This document shows positions 32,174-44,304 of a stretch of DNA of 64,000 nt, piece by piece. The stretch lies in contig JAFISE010000100.1 in the NCBI GenBank assembly GCA_022560025.1, forward strand, positions 1 to 64,000, written 5' to 3'. The stretch's first letter is position 1. Every line of letters starts with the position of its first letter. The notes below the pieces were generated by a model, which saw only the letters and a program-made list of their open reading frames with translations, was not told the DNA's origin and did no database searches. The position numbers and the translations under genes were made by a program. This DNA comes from Stagonosporopsis chrysanthemi. Lineage: Eukaryota; Ascomycota; Dothideomycetes; Pleosporales; Didymellaceae.

Positions 32174-34029
32174 ATGGCTCCCGCTCCCTTCCTCGCTGGT
32201 CTGGGTCAGACCCCTGCTCCCAGCGCTGTAACACGTCCGAACAGTGTAGACGTTGACCACTCAACCCTGCAACAGCGCTACGAGCTCCTTCAGCAACAAG
32301 ACAAGGAAAGAAACAAATTCATAGGCGTAAGTGTGACCACAGTTTTGTTGTGACCCGCTGACTACGATAGGAAATACTTACGCGCTATGAATACCTGAGC
32401 CAGCAATACCAAGACCTTGCTTCTCGAAATATGCAAGATGTAGGAGGCGAGGTCGCTTGGCAAGCTCAGAAGCCAGTATACGAGAAAGCGATTCAGCAGT
32501 ACGAGCGTGCTCTCGTAAGTGAAGCTAGGCACATGGCTGTGTTCATGCTGTCCTCCATGCAATATTCTTTTGCTAACCTCTACAGTCCGAGAATCCCTTT
32601 ATCATGGTCCTGATCGATGGAGATGGCATGATCGTAAGTACAAACCATCCTTGTCACTTCCCAGAGACTAATCGTGCCAGTTCAATGACAAGTATGTTCG
32701 GGACGGAGAGGCGGGCGGCCGCCATGCTGCATCACATCTCGACACAGCCGTGCGGAACTGGATTGAAAATGAGGACAAGAACGTGCCACTCAACTCCCGT
32801 ATTATTTGCCGAATCTACGCCAATGTCCAGGGTCTGGCCAATGTGCTGGTCAAGATTGGCGCAATCGAGACTGCGGAGGACTTTGAGGACTTCGTGCGAG
32901 GCTTCACTAGAGCGAAGACCATGTTTGACTTTATAGATGTTGGCGCTGGGAAGGATCGCGCAGACGAGAAGATCATCGGTAGGTACTAGCCTGTCATGTT
33001 GGACGGTTCGAAGCTGACACTGGATACAGAGAACCTCAAGATCTTTTCGCAAGATTATCACTGCCGCCGACTACTCTTTGGCTGCTCGCACGATAACGGC
33101 TATGCGCGCGTGTTGGAGGAGTGTTGTGATAAACCTGAGATCGTAAACAAGGTGGTTTTGCTTGAAGGTGTACCTTTCGAGAAGGAACTGCTGCCGCTTC
33201 CGTACAGCACAAAGAAGTTTGCGAACCTCTTTCGAGAGTCCAAACTTGTTCTCTGGAATTCCAACACTTTTAGATCCGACCAGGTACGCCGTGTCAGTGG
33301 CGATATATCCTCATCAAACATGGTTTACGATATCTCGACTGGACTTCCCGGTCGTTTCCCGGCACCTGCAGCGCAGGTATTGGATAGTCCCATCCTAGCT
33401 AGAGCCACCGCGGTAGGCTTACCTCGTACACCTTCGGCGTCAACGATAGCATCCGACGGGTTCGCTGCCTCGAAGGCTGTCCAACCAATGAATACCTGGG
33501 CGGCTAAGGCAGCTGCTGCACCGCCACGAGTGTCTGCTTCACCAGCATACGAGCCAGCTGACCGTAACGAGTCCATCGCACGCAACCGGGCTGGACAGCG
33601 CATCGACCCGCCCTGCAAGGACTACGACAAGGCCGAAGTCGATCGTGTCAAGAAGCTCAAGTTGTGCAATGTGCATTTCTTAAGGCAAGGTGAGTGGGCT
33701 TCGTTAATGACTGTCTGGTGCATCAGTTGCGAATGCTAACGTTCATCTCAGAATGCCCGTGGGGGACGCGGTGCACACATAGGCACGATTACGACCCTAC
33801 TTCGAGTGAGATCGCTACTCTCCGCCTTGTCGCACGCATGTCACCTTGTGCTAGTGGCAGCGTTTGCCAGGATTTCAAATGCATGTTTGGCCACCGCTGC
33901 CCTGCTCCACCCAATAAGATCAAGGTGCCCAAGGGAACCAAGTCTTGCATTTTCGCGGACACCTGCAAATTCCCTATTGAATTGCACGATATCGATACAA
34001 ATGTGGTGAAGACGCTTGTTATTCGTTGA
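32174..34029 (+). CDS. Tandem CCCH zinc-finger protein with DUF7923-type domain
   Basis: Six exons (32174-32326, 32371-32514, 32586-32633, 32681-32978, 33030-33689, 33752-34029), 526 residues, all GT-AG with consistent phases. An N-terminal coiled-coil (QQRYELLQQQDKERNKFIG, then AIQQYERAL) precedes the conserved FIMVLIDGDGMIFNDKYVRDG core. This core continues to NLKIFSQDYHCRRLLFGCSHDNGY. The linker is Ala/Pro/Ser-rich. CCCH-type fingers lie at the C-terminus (CNVHFLRQECPWGTRCTHRH, CASGSVCQDFKCMFGHRC and CIFADTCKFPIELH). Fungal members are presumed RNA-binding; no specific target can be inferred. Exon 3 is only 48 nt. Confidence 0.9.
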
Positions 34030-34669
34030 AAAGCTATGAGCAGGACTAGACATAGTGGCATCGAAACCACAACACCCAAAACTATCAAGGGTCTTTACAA
34101 ATAGGCGATGAAAATAATATCAGCCCTCTCATTGCATAATGTAACGTCTCAGCTGTTCCCAGCGTGTCCCTTCCGTCCACAAACCACCTACCTCGCTGTT
34201 TGTCTTTTGATCAATGTGCTCACCCGACTCCGCAGAGGACGGTTCGTCAGAGCCTCTACGCGCCCCCAGGATACGAGAATACCAAGGCTTCAAGAAGCAG
34301 ACAATGTGCTGTGTTAACTGTATGTCGATTTCCCTACAGATGACGCACGAGATTGAAATTGCGAAGGCAATGAATCGGAATTACGATGCATTTCGGAGCT
34401 CCGAGCTCCGACGCGGCTCGGATCTGATAACAGTGAGTCAATCTGATAAGCACTTGCACTTATCTAGTCACTCCTTCTACAACAGGACGACTAAAATGTC
34501 GCATCCATGTTGTCTTTTTCTCTTATTTGTCTGCAGCACCTCCTTTCCCAGGCAACCATGCTAGATTATCATCCGACATCGCGTTTCTTGATGCGTATTT
34601 CCGCAGGCAAGTTACTATAAAGCCAAGCAACGCAGAGCTTCTAGTGCTATAGCATCTTGGCTTCTTACA
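34030..34669. other. Intergenic, 0.64 kb
   Basis: CCCH-gene 3' flank and MFS promoter. Short ORFs only; a palindrome-like cggagctccgagctccg lies near 34396. No gene recognised. Confidence 0.55.
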
Positions 34670-36253
34670 ATGTCTACAACTAGAAAGCAAGACGTCGAGA
34701 TTGAGCCATCTCTCGCTACAGCTCCGGATCTTGAGCTCGCCATTTTGGCCCCGCAACCACCCACAACAACCCCGCAAGCTGCACCTTCTAAGCTTGTGGA
34801 CCCTTTCCTTGTAGCCTTCGCCACACCGGATCCTATGAACCCAAAGGATTGGCCTAGCAGAGTCAAATGGGCCGTGACCGATGTACTCAGTGCTACGGGC
34901 TTCAACCGTATCATGGTTTCCACAATCATGGCTCCCGCCCTCAGCACCATCGCCCTCGAATTACACATGTCGCATATCGAGTCCGTCATGGCTCTGTCAA
35001 TTTACATCCTCGCCGCTGCTTTGGGGCCACTGGTTATTGGCCCGTTGAGCGAGGTGTATGGCCGTTCGAAGATATTGCATGCCAGCAACATCTGGTTTCT
35101 AGTGTGGAACGTGGTTTGCGGATTTGCGAACACCAAGGAGGTGCTTATTGCGGCAAGATTTCTTGCTGGGTTCGGCGCGAGCAGTATCTATGCGCTTGCT
35201 GAAGGTGTGCTGGGAGATGTCTGGAGGCCGGAGCAGAGGGGAAAGAGTCTTGGGTGGTACCTACTCATACCCCTGCTGGGGGCTGCTGTTGGTAGGTTGC
35301 CATGGTCTGGTGCGTGAATCGTGGTGTGCTAATTATTACTAGGACCAATCATCGGTGGCTTCATGGCAGGCCGAACCACCTGGCGGTGGATGTTCTGGTC
35401 TACTTCGATATTCCAGGCCGTCATGATTGCGGTGTCTTTCACGGCGTTTAAAGAGACGTATGCCCCCGTCATTCTAGCCCGACGAGCTAGACAGCTCCGG
35501 AAAGACACTGGCGACGTTCGATATCATACCGATCACGAGCGATTGAGTGCTGATAAATCGGTCCTTGCGATTCTGAGCAACTCACTTAGCCGCCCACTAC
35601 GGCTGCTACTCTTCCACCCAATCATCATTATTGCCAGTGTCAACTTGGCTTTTGACTATGGCGTTCTATATATAGTACTTACTAGCTTCGCTCAGTTATG
35701 GACGGAGTACTACCACTTCTCTGTCGAGATGAGCGGACTGCACTACATTGCAGTTGCGTTTGGCGAGCTGGCAGGTGCGCTGATCGGAGCCCCAATGATA
35801 GACAAGTATTATTGCCGCAAGAAAGCACAGCATGGCGATGGCAATCCGGCGCCGGAACACCGACTTCCCGTCATCTTCCCTGGCGCACTGCTCGCACAAG
35901 TGGGTCTGTTCATCTACGGTTGGACGGCAGAGCATCGGGTCCATTGGATAGCGGTTGACATCGGCGTCTTCATCGCTATGTTTGGTTCGCAGATGGCCGG
36001 TATGGCGTGGCAGGCATACATCATGGATGCTTATTCGGACCATACGAGTAGTGCAAGGGCTGCAACGCAGTTCTCGGCGAGTTTGACTGCGTTCCTGTTT
36101 CCACTGTTTGTACCTACGATGTACAGGGCGATGGGATACGGATGGGGTAACACTGCAATGGCCTTTGCTTCGTTGATCCTTGCAGTACCTGGTCCAATCG
36201 CTCTGTGGTATTTTGGTGCAAGGTTGAGGGCTCGCGCAAGGTCGACATACTAG
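34670..36253 (+). CDS. MFS multidrug-type transporter (DHA1 family)
   Basis: Two exons, 34670-35291 and 35343-36253, 510 residues. A hydrophilic N-terminus precedes DPMNPKDWPSRVKWAVT, the usual entry to fungal DHA1 transporters. Motifs include ALGPLVIGPLSEVYGRS (TM2-3 loop, motif A variant) and ARFLAGFGASSIYALAEGVL, with PIIGGFMAGRTTWRWMFW at the start of exon 2. About 12 hydrophobic segments are visible, with the central loop around KDTGDVRYHTDHERL. Such proton antiporters export drugs or small metabolites at the plasma membrane; the substrate is unknown. The peroxygenase gene follows 0.9 kb downstream. Confidence 0.92.
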
Positions 36254-37158
36254 CGGCCCCCAGACTATAACTCAATCGCAATGATGCCTCTTCTTGAGGG
36301 CGAACATCTTGATAGCCTTCCGAGATATCACGATCGTCTCAAACAGAGCCAAGGACCAGGTCGTAACATATGTGTATAGTTGAGAGTTTGGCGTACCGAC
36401 GGGAGAAGAAGTTAGGGAGCCTGGGTAATTTGTGCCGGACCGACCGCAATGTCATGGTCGAGAGTAAAGGCGGGCGTTAATAAGATCTTCATCATATCTC
36501 CTTGAATGAAACAGCAATGCAGATGCAAGCCTATCGCAAAATTGATGTTTGCAACACAGAGTTCCGAGTGCGAGAGCGACTTGTTCGGACTCGCAAAAGT
36601 GATTACATCATGTTACACTTACGATATCCAGTTAGCGTCATCACCGTATACGTACTCGGGTATCCTTCGTATACGACAAGTGCCACACCCTTCTATCTGA
36701 CGTCGCACCTGCAATTTACCAACCCCATCTGCGCCCCAGGCTCAAACGTCAGCCGACAATTAAGATGCTCTTATTGGCCGGATGCAGCCGTGAAACAGAA
36801 GCTTTGAGGCGCTAGACCTACTGATCCGCCGGATCTACAACACATCTTCCGAGAAGGTGGGGCTGCCTTAGTAGCCATGGAGCGTGTTTCTGGGGTGTTA
36901 GGGGAAGGGAGGCGCCGAGATTAAGGTTGGTTTGCACAGAGGCTGGGATGGGAATGTTACGCGTATACTGTACGGACAACGGCGGAGAGTCTTGAGGGGC
37001 AGACAACTCCAGTCAATATCCTTTAAGAAGGGACTGACATCTCTCTCAGATACTTTCAACTCGCATCTTGACTTTTAACATTTCTCGAGTTTTCAACCTT
37101 CTTCAGAACTATAGCCTGATTCATCGAATATCTTCATCTACCCATCACGCCAGACATC
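36254..37158. other. Intergenic, 0.9 kb
   Basis: MFS 3' flank and the long upstream region of the peroxygenase. No ORF with coding character. The last 150 bp are a CT-rich leader-like stretch. Confidence 0.6.
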
Positions 37159-38065
37159 ATGAAGCAGAACGTCCTCCTTCTGGCAGCTACTGCCTCCGTA
37201 GTGTCTGGAATGCCGCAGTACGGCACACAAAAGAATCCCCACGAATGGATTCCCGGCGGTCCTGACGACTGCAAGTCATCACTCTCCCTTCCCACACCCA
37301 GCACTAACATCTCGCAGTCCGCGGCCCCTGCCCCATGCTCAACACCCTCACGAACCACGGCTTTCTCCCCCGCGATGGCCGCAACTTCACCAGAGACAAC
37401 GTGATCAAGGGCCTGGGCGACGGTCTGAACTTCGACTCCCAGCTTGCCGGTATAATGTGGGACCAAGCCATCTTCGCCAACCCCGAACCAAACGCAACCT
37501 TCTTCACACTCGACCATCTAAACGTGCACAACGTGCTCGAGCACGATGCCAGTCTGTCACGCACTGATGCTGCATTTGGAAACAACCATGTCTTCAACCA
37601 GACTGTCTTCGACACTTCGAAGATGTGGTGGACCGACGAGACGGTGTCGGCGAAACAGTTGGCCCACAGCAAAATCTATCGCCAGTTGGTCAGCAGGGCA
37701 GAAAATGACAACTACACATTCAGTGCGACAACGGAGGAGTTCAGCTTGGGCGAGGTTGCTGCGCCGATCATTGCGTTCGGCGACACCAACGCAGGGACTG
37801 TGCCTAAGAACCTGATGGTGTACTTCTTTGGTAAGTTGTCTAAGAGATTAGGTTGTGGTGTCTGGGCGGCTGCTAATGGTTGACAGAGAACGAGCGCTTG
37901 CCTGAAGAGCTTGGCTGGACGAAGAAGACCGATGCCATCACGCTGGATGTTATCTTGGGCACAACAGCTATTGTCAGGAATGCTACCAACTTGTTGACTG
38001 GGGGTGAGGCTGAGGGCGAAGCTGCTCCGCACAAGCGCAGGAACCTGCACAGTGGTATGTTTTGA
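37159..38065 (+). CDS. Secreted heme-thiolate peroxygenase (chloroperoxidase/UPO family)
   Basis: Three exons, 37159-37270, 37318-37830 and 37887-38065, 267 residues. Signal peptide MKQNVLLLAATASVVSG. The first intron starts with GC (GCAAGT), and only this donor restores the family motif FRGPCPMLNTL. The PCP motif holds the heme-ligating cysteine at about residue 42. The distal EHD motif follows at 112-114 (VLEHDASLSR), placing it in the short UPO group. Several N-x-S/T sequons are present (NAT, NQT, NYT). The enzyme would use H2O2 to oxygenate or halogenate organic substrates outside the cell; substrate unknown. The C-terminus (APHKRRNLHSGMF) contains a dibasic site. Confidence 0.92.
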
Positions 38066-40275
38066 GTAAATCGGGCTTGAAAAGCTGATTGGGTATGGGA
38101 GCTCATGGAGTAAGACATTCAAAAGACATGTGGGGAGATAGCGCATTGTTTCTACATTGATGGAGTTACGATGGATGCTGTCTCACTTGTTTAGGCGAAT
38201 TCTGAATAGACCTTTGATCGTTCCAACATCCACATGCCTAATGAAGGCCTTCCAAGATATGATGTTGAAGCTCAGGTGCTCTTGCAAGTGAAGTGTATGT
38301 CATCAATTGAGGTGTGGTGTTGCGGTTCCGCACCGCCGTGCATCAGAGATGTCCTGCGTCATGACATCGCCCGAAAACGCCCAAGGAATCGATATTGAGA
38401 ATCGGAATGGAAATCCGACTGTATGCAAGAAGGCCGGGTATCATCGCTACTGCAAATTCAAGGAAATGGACACGTGATGCCTGCATTGTATTAGTATTGA
38501 TAGATAAGAAAGTGATATATTTGACATGCATACCTCATCTTGTCGAGCTGGAGTCAGCTGTAGTGGAGCCGGATCTTTGCGCAGCGGATTGCGATACTGA
38601 TGGAGATGTGGTGGCGGTGTGCGAGGTGAATCTTGGAGTCGGTGGGCTGGACGTCCGAGGTGATCTTATCGAGCTTGTCAAGATAGGCGACGGTCTTGAA
38701 GCGGTGGTCTTCAAGAAAACGCGCGCAGGTGGGAATTGGCTGACTGGCGGCATTGTGATGGTGTGGTGTGATGTGTCTGCACTGTACGTCGGTTGCTCGG
38801 ATGTTAGGATGTGGACGTTGTCAAGATGAGTCAATTGACTGTGAGCGAGTAACTCGAATAGTTTTGAGAGTATGTGAGGTTTAATGTTGTTTGGCGAGGA
38901 GCACTTAGAAGCGGGAGACGTTGATCTTATACGGGTAGGCTGGAAGAGTCACAAGCGTGTTACCGAGGTGGGAGTCACAAGTTGTGTTTCGGGCAATCAA
39001 ACGCATGATGCTCGCGAGATGATCAGCTCGCGGAAATGTCTCCGGACCGAGCCGGCGACTTGTTTTCGTCGTTCTTCAGCTTCATGAGGGGTCAAATGCG
39101 GATGCGCGACTTGATCGCACCGAAAGCCAGAATACCTACTTGTCCTTCGATATAAGCTTCCCTTTCCCCGAGCAAGGTGGTCGCCGTGATGTTGTACCGA
39201 GTACAAATGCCCTCGTGCCCCAGGCTACCCAATCCCGCTGTCAGATTGCTTGTCCGACCGCACAGCTAAGGCATAGAGGTGCGTGTGGGTCCCCGAACGG
39301 TTGTGTTGTGCATGTTTGAGAGGGCTCCACAGCGGCCATGGCGGTTCTCGGCGGGGATGGGTGTGGGGGTGACCCAGTGAGGTGCGCAAGCCTCGAGCTA
39401 AGAGGCCGAGAGGATCGGGCTACCGAACCTGGCAGTGCCTGGCTTTGGTGTTGAGTCGCAGGATCGTCGTGACAAGTGATGCCGATATCTCCTCATTTGG
39501 CAAGTTGGTGAGAATGAAATCATCACGAGGGTCCTCTTGCACACACCGAAAGCGCTGCTTGCGACCTGAATGACTCCTGGTAGTCGTTTCGGCGTCCTTG
39601 TCGCGAAGGCGCGAAGCTCTTTTCGTTGGGCGTCCTGTCTCCGCAGAAGAGGCTTTGCAATCATGCAAGTCGCAATTTGACAGGCCGCTTGAAAGCTGTC
39701 TGCGTTTCGACACTCTATTTCGCAACGACCTGAAGCTGTCAACGGTCTCAAGATCGCGTCTCGTCTTTCTCGCTGCAGCTGCCAAGCAGCTTCAGATGTT
39801 CGTTTCGACACAATTGATCCTGCAAGAGGTGAACGGAGCTTTCCTCCGTTCATGCCAGTCTCCGCAAGTGTTTCTAGTGTGTTCCGGCCGCAGAGCCTCA
39901 CACCTTGGCTTTCACATGTTGCGACTTTTTGCGGTTGCCCCTCATTGACATTGAAGTTGCTCTTAAAAGCGTGACTTCCCAACTTTGGAGTTATGCGGTC
40001 TCGTGACGAACGGGGTGACCGGGAACGAAAGGGGAAAGGCCACATGGGCGCTGCGCTCCCACTACATAGAAGCGAGTGTTGGGCTCAAATTCAAGCCACA
40101 TATTTTCCTGCACAGCTGTTGCAACACAGTTCTATCACCCCGCAGATGCATTGAAGTGCAATGGCCCCTAAAATTTGACCGCTCGCCACAGATAATACCC
40201 CTACTACCTTCTCACACCTGGTCAGCAAGCCATTCACGCAACCTGCGCTTGACATTTCTCAGAGTCTCGCCCACG
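38066..40275. other. Gene-poor interval, 2.2 kb
   Basis: No confident gene. A minus-strand stretch at 38554-38760 has fungal-like codon bias but is out of frame with its nearest ATG (listed separately). Longer frames at 39398-40045 (minus) and upstream of the HET start to 39985 (plus) lack coding composition. Confidence 0.55.
38554..38760 (-). pseudogene. Possible frameshifted or partial small gene
   Basis: Reading minus, an ATG in good context (tcacaATGCCGCC) begins MPPVSQFPPARV. About 33 nt later a different frame takes on strong C/G-ending fungal codons (FLEDHRFKTVAYLDKLDKI, then KIHLAHRHHISISIAIRC) and stops at TGA 38556-38554. No intron of normal size can link the two. It may be a small gene with a one-base frameshift (real or sequencing) or chance. 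No family recognised. Confidence 0.3.
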
Positions 40276-42081
40276 ATGATTTATTCGAACAGTCTGTCTG
40301 AACACGAGATTCGCCTACTTACGATCCTACCCTCTCAGGAAGAAAGCGCTCCAATAGCATGCGAACTGCACCGTCATGAGGTTTCAGCAGCTCCAGCTTA
40401 CGAAGGACTCTCGTACGCATGGGGCGACCCCCACGATCTTGCCACAGTCGTCTGTAATGGTGTCGAAGTCCAGGTCACTACAAGCCTTCGAAATGCTCTC
40501 TGGAGGCTACGCGCTACCGAAGAATCGAAGATCATTTGGGCAGACGCTTTATGTATAAATCAGAACGACATTTTAGAGAAGAATGTCCAAGTTCCCCTCA
40601 TGGGTCGAGTGTTCTCCCACGCTACCAACACCGTGATCTATCTCGGCGAAGCAAGTCAGTCAGAGGCAGTTGAAGCCGAAACAGGATTGTATGCAATCTC
40701 GGGATATACGGACGAGTTCGCCCAGCAAATGGGCCTATCGGTCAACGATATAGAACTTTACGAGCAGATGAGAGAGGCCTTGTCCGAAGAAGTGCTTCCG
40801 CCTGTTTCGTGGGATTCTATTGGAAAGCTATTCAAAGCTGCTTGGTTCTCGCGCATATGGTGTGCCCAGGAGATAATACTGGCTCGCGGCTCGGCCTTCG
40901 GCCCTTATATAATATACGGCCACGTCCGAATTCCTTACGAACGTGTTGCTAATGTCGCACTGTTCCTGATTATTGCCGGCAAGTCTGGCCTTGAATTTGC
41001 CCAGAAACTAGCCCTCTCGGATGCGATTGGCGTCTCTAGGGCTTTGGACTTTGTGACACGCGGACTCGATTCTTCGGTGGTTGTGGTCCTACATTCATTC
41101 AATGGTCATCAAGCCTCTGACCCACGCGATAAAGTTTACGGTCTTCTTGGCATACTTATCCACCATCTGGGGTACAGTTTAGAAGGCATCGTCGTGGACT
41201 ATAGCAAGTCAGTCGCCCAAGTTTACACGAACACCGCTGTGGAGATCATCCGTACACAACAGAATTTGGAGCTTTTAGACTATGTTTCACATCCAGGTGG
41301 GATCGGCCAGAATACTGAGTTCCCGACTTGGGTGCCAAGATGGGATCAACAGTATTCAGGTATGATTGAGATCTCAGACACACTTGGATTCAGATCCAAC
41401 TGTGCGGCTTCTGACTTGAGCGACGAGAAAGTTCCGATCAGTTGGAGATTTCAAGGTAATCGACTGCTTGTCTCAGGCTTTCGGTATGACCTTACAGTCA
41501 AAATAATGCCCGTATCGGGCGATAGTGCGGATACCTCGCTCAGAGACTACTGGGAACGAACACAGAAAGCCCGAGCGTCATGCTTCAGCCGTCGAGATGA
41601 GCTCTTCGCTTTGGCTCGAACTTTCACCATCGGACGGGTTGCCCCCCTTGTATATTTTGATGAGGCAAATGATGCGCGAAGAGAAGTTTTCATGGCTGAT
41701 TTCCTCGCCTATATCCATCAACTCCTGGATCGATGCTGCGTAAAGTGTCCTGGTCGGCCTGACGACGACATGTTTACCGTGAATGACTGTGGCATTAAGC
41801 GCATGGGACTTGCAGACAGGTACATCAGTTGCCTCAAATATGCGTGCCGAGAAATGAGTTTCTTCGAGACAGCAAACGGAAGCTATGGTATTGGCCCTCA
41901 TTACATGCGTCCCGGGGACGTGATTGTGGGCATCATGGGCGGATTTTCACCATTTGCTCTACGCGCAAGAGGCGAAGACTACTTTGTGCTTGGGTCTGTG
42001 TACGTCGACACTCTCATGGACGGCAAGTTGTTTGGGGATATGCTCGATAAGGGCAACAAGGAACAGTTCCCTCTGATATAA
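40276..42081 (+). CDS. HET-domain (heterokaryon incompatibility) protein
   Basis: Single exon, 601 residues from MIYSNSLSEHEIRLL; the frame is open further upstream but without coding character. The HET domain spans residues about 35-190, with YEGLSYAWGDP, LRNALWRLR, IIWADALCINQND, VQVPLMGRVFSHATNTVIYL and FSRIWCAQEIILARG. Downstream features typical of the family are DPRDKVYGLLGI, VVDYSKSVAQVYT and FPTWVPRWDQ. HET proteins trigger programmed cell death on non-self recognition after hyphal fusion; many copies per genome have no known allele system. It is tail-to-tail with the GH78-like gene, about 100 bp apart. Confidence 0.93.
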   Translation: MIYSNSLSEHEIRLLTILPSQEESAPIACELHRHEVSAAPAYEGLSYAWGDPHDLATVVCNGVEVQVTTSLRNALWRLRATEESKIIWADALCINQNDILEKNVQVPLMGRVFSHATNTVIYLGEASQSEAVEAETGLYAISGYTDEFAQQMGLSVNDIELYEQMREALSEEVLPPVSWDSIGKLFKAAWFSRIWCAQEIILARGSAFGPYIIYGHVRIPYERVANVALFLIIAGKSGLEFAQKLALSDAIGVSRALDFVTRGLDSSVVVVLHSFNGHQASDPRDKVYGLLGILIHHLGYSLEGIVVDYSKSVAQVYTNTAVEIIRTQQNLELLDYVSHPGGIGQNTEFPTWVPRWDQQYSGMIEISDTLGFRSNCAASDLSDEKVPISWRFQGNRLLVSGFRYDLTVKIMPVSGDSADTSLRDYWERTQKARASCFSRRDELFALARTFTIGRVAPLVYFDEANDARREVFMADFLAYIHQLLDRCCVKCPGRPDDDMFTVNDCGIKRMGLADRYISCLKYACREMSFFETANGSYGIGPHYMRPGDVIVGIMGGFSPFALRARGEDYFVLGSVYVDTLMDGKLFGDMLDKGNKEQFPLI

Positions 42082-42183
42082 GGGAGTAGCGTCTGAGTGT
42101 GGTCAAAACATCACCCAACAGTTACCGAATGCGAAAAACGCTGTCTGATGGACTGTATTATATATACCGAGGTTACTAACCGG

Positions 42184-44304
42184 TCACGTTGACGAGCACT
42201 CACAACCCGCGGTCCATTTGCCGCCAGGGAAGCCATTGATGGTCACCGGCCCTGCATCAGCAGCCTGGACCTCCACCAGGATATCCTGATAGCTGCCGCT
42301 TCGCTCCTCCAACACCACCCGACCCACACAGCCAAGCTCTGGCAGCTTGACCTCACCACTTGTGCCTTGCGGCGCCTCAAACTCCATACTCCATACACCG
42401 TCATCGTCCACTTGAGTCTTCGCGGAGAAAAAGCCGACGTCAGTGCTGAATCCGGCATCCGCAATCTTCAAGTCGCCAAGCGAGGGAGCAATGCGCCAGG
42501 TCTTGCCTCCAGCAGTGAGAAGCTGGATGCCAGCAACGTAGAATGTCAGAGAAGAAGTAGGTCCTGTAGCCCATCCGTGCGCATGCGAGATTCTCGCGTC
42601 GTTCAGGTATGGCGCATAATGCAGCTCGCCTGTTGTCGAGTATCCCTCGATGAATGTCGAGTTGGTCATACGTGGATCGTCGAGCATATAACCCCACTGC
42701 AGTCTCATGAGCTCGACAGCCGCGGTCGTGTTGTCGGCGAGAAAATGTGTCTGCAATTCGAATCCGGAGATGAAGGGCGAAACAGCATCGGCGGCTTCCA
42801 GCGCAGGGGCGCCTACATCTGTCCATCGTTCTGCGAGGGCGGCAGAGATGCGTTGGATTTGTGTCGAATTGGCGGTGAGGTTGGCGACGACAGCCCATGA
42901 GTTGCCGTCCTGTGGCATTAGTGTTGTGGTTTCATTATCAATATACAAACCGGCCTCGTCGTTCCAAAGGAGTTCGTTGGCAGAGGTCTTGATACGCTCA
43001 GCAATCGTTGTCCAGTTGGAGGCCGCTGCGCTGTCGTTTAGAGCTGCGGCAAGCTCGATACCATGGTTGATGGTGTAGTAGAGGATTGCGTTGGCCTCAA
43101 TGTTATGTCCGCCCATGCCGAATCGCAGCCAGTCCGCAGGGGCAGTGACGTTCATGAGGCCTGAGGAATCGATGTAGCTGAGTGACCAGGAGAGAGCAAG
43201 CTTCCACTTGCTCCAGAGACCTTGAAGATAGGCGATGTCTCCGGTGTACACGTAGTGATCGGCAACACCTATCAGCGTGTACAGGTGATATGTGAAGGAC
43301 ACTACTTCTCGGAAAGGTCGTCCGGCATAAGGAAGACGGCCATCATCCTTCTGGATGTCAAAGAGGGAGTTCAGCGCATTCTCGATTGAGATCACATCAT
43401 TGGTGGATACAACGACGGCCGGCACAGCAATGGCCATGTCTGATTACTTGTCAGTACTGCCAAACATGCTGGAATGAGATCACTCACCGCCTGCCCATAC
43501 GAGTCTGTCGCGCTTGGCACCATCAACCAAAACCGATGTACCGTTCGCGATGGTGCTGTTGTAGTACCACGTGACATTGGTATTATCAGACACCGATGAG
43601 TTAATTTGACCGAGGTGAATCAGTGAGTTGCCGTGCTTGGGATCGATGGTGCAAAGCTGATTTGTGTATGCACCAGCATACCATATACGATTCAGCAATT
43701 CATCTGTGCATTGTCAGAACCTAATACGAAGTCTAACATTTCAGAACTCACCATCACAGTGGAAATACCCCGTGTAGTTGGCAAGTGCGTCATCCTCCCA
43801 GTGCGGCATCGCCGTGAAGTGCACCTCCGCGCCCATCACCTCAACCGTGCCGGTCGAGTTGTGCACCAAGGTCATGTACCTGAAACCACCTCTTTCTTTC
43901 TCCCTTGGCGCCGTGTACCGCCCCGGCTCTGTGACGTGGAACCAGAGCGTCTCATCCTTTCCAGCATCGGCGGTTGCGTCTAGAGAAGCATTCGAGACCC
44001 AGAAGGAGCTTTCTGAGAAAGTGACACCGATGTACTGCGAGGCGTCGGACACGGAGCCAATGTTCAAGGATACAATGCCGGCAATATTTTTGCCGAAGTC
44101 GTACGATGTGGCTGCCTCCCCATCAAAGGTTGAGCTGCCATTTGCGCGTGTGAGACTCTCAGGGCTGCTAACGGAGCCGTTGGTGTTGTGCACTGAAATT
44201 GGGAGCACCGTTCGCGACCTGGGTGCGAGAATATATTCCTCGTAGGGTGCGGCGACAGCGGGTGCAAGCAGTGCCGCGGTGGACAGTATCGAGAGGATCT
44301 TCAT
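42184..44304 (-). CDS. Secreted GH78-like six-hairpin glycosidase (alpha-L-rhamnosidase family)
   Basis: Three exons, 44304-43752, 43703-43488 and 43439-42184, 674 residues. Signal peptide MKILSILSTAALLAPAVAAP; an ATG four codons earlier is also possible. The N-terminal beta-sandwich part contains SYDFGKNIAGIVSLNIG. The (alpha/alpha)6 part shows GYFHCDDELLNRIWYAGAYT, VDGAKRDRLVWAGGDMAIAV, DGRLPYAGRP and DWLRFGMGGHNIEANAILYY. The GAKRDRLVWAGD-type motif is where GH78 enzymes carry acidic active-site residues. About a dozen N-glycosylation sequons support secretion. It probably releases rhamnose or a related sugar from plant or microbial glycans; the substrate is inferred only at family level. 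Confidence 0.88.

Noticed and set aside
39985..40275. Longer N-terminus for the HET protein
   Set aside because: The added residues lack coding composition and the HET domain begins normally after the ATG at 40276.
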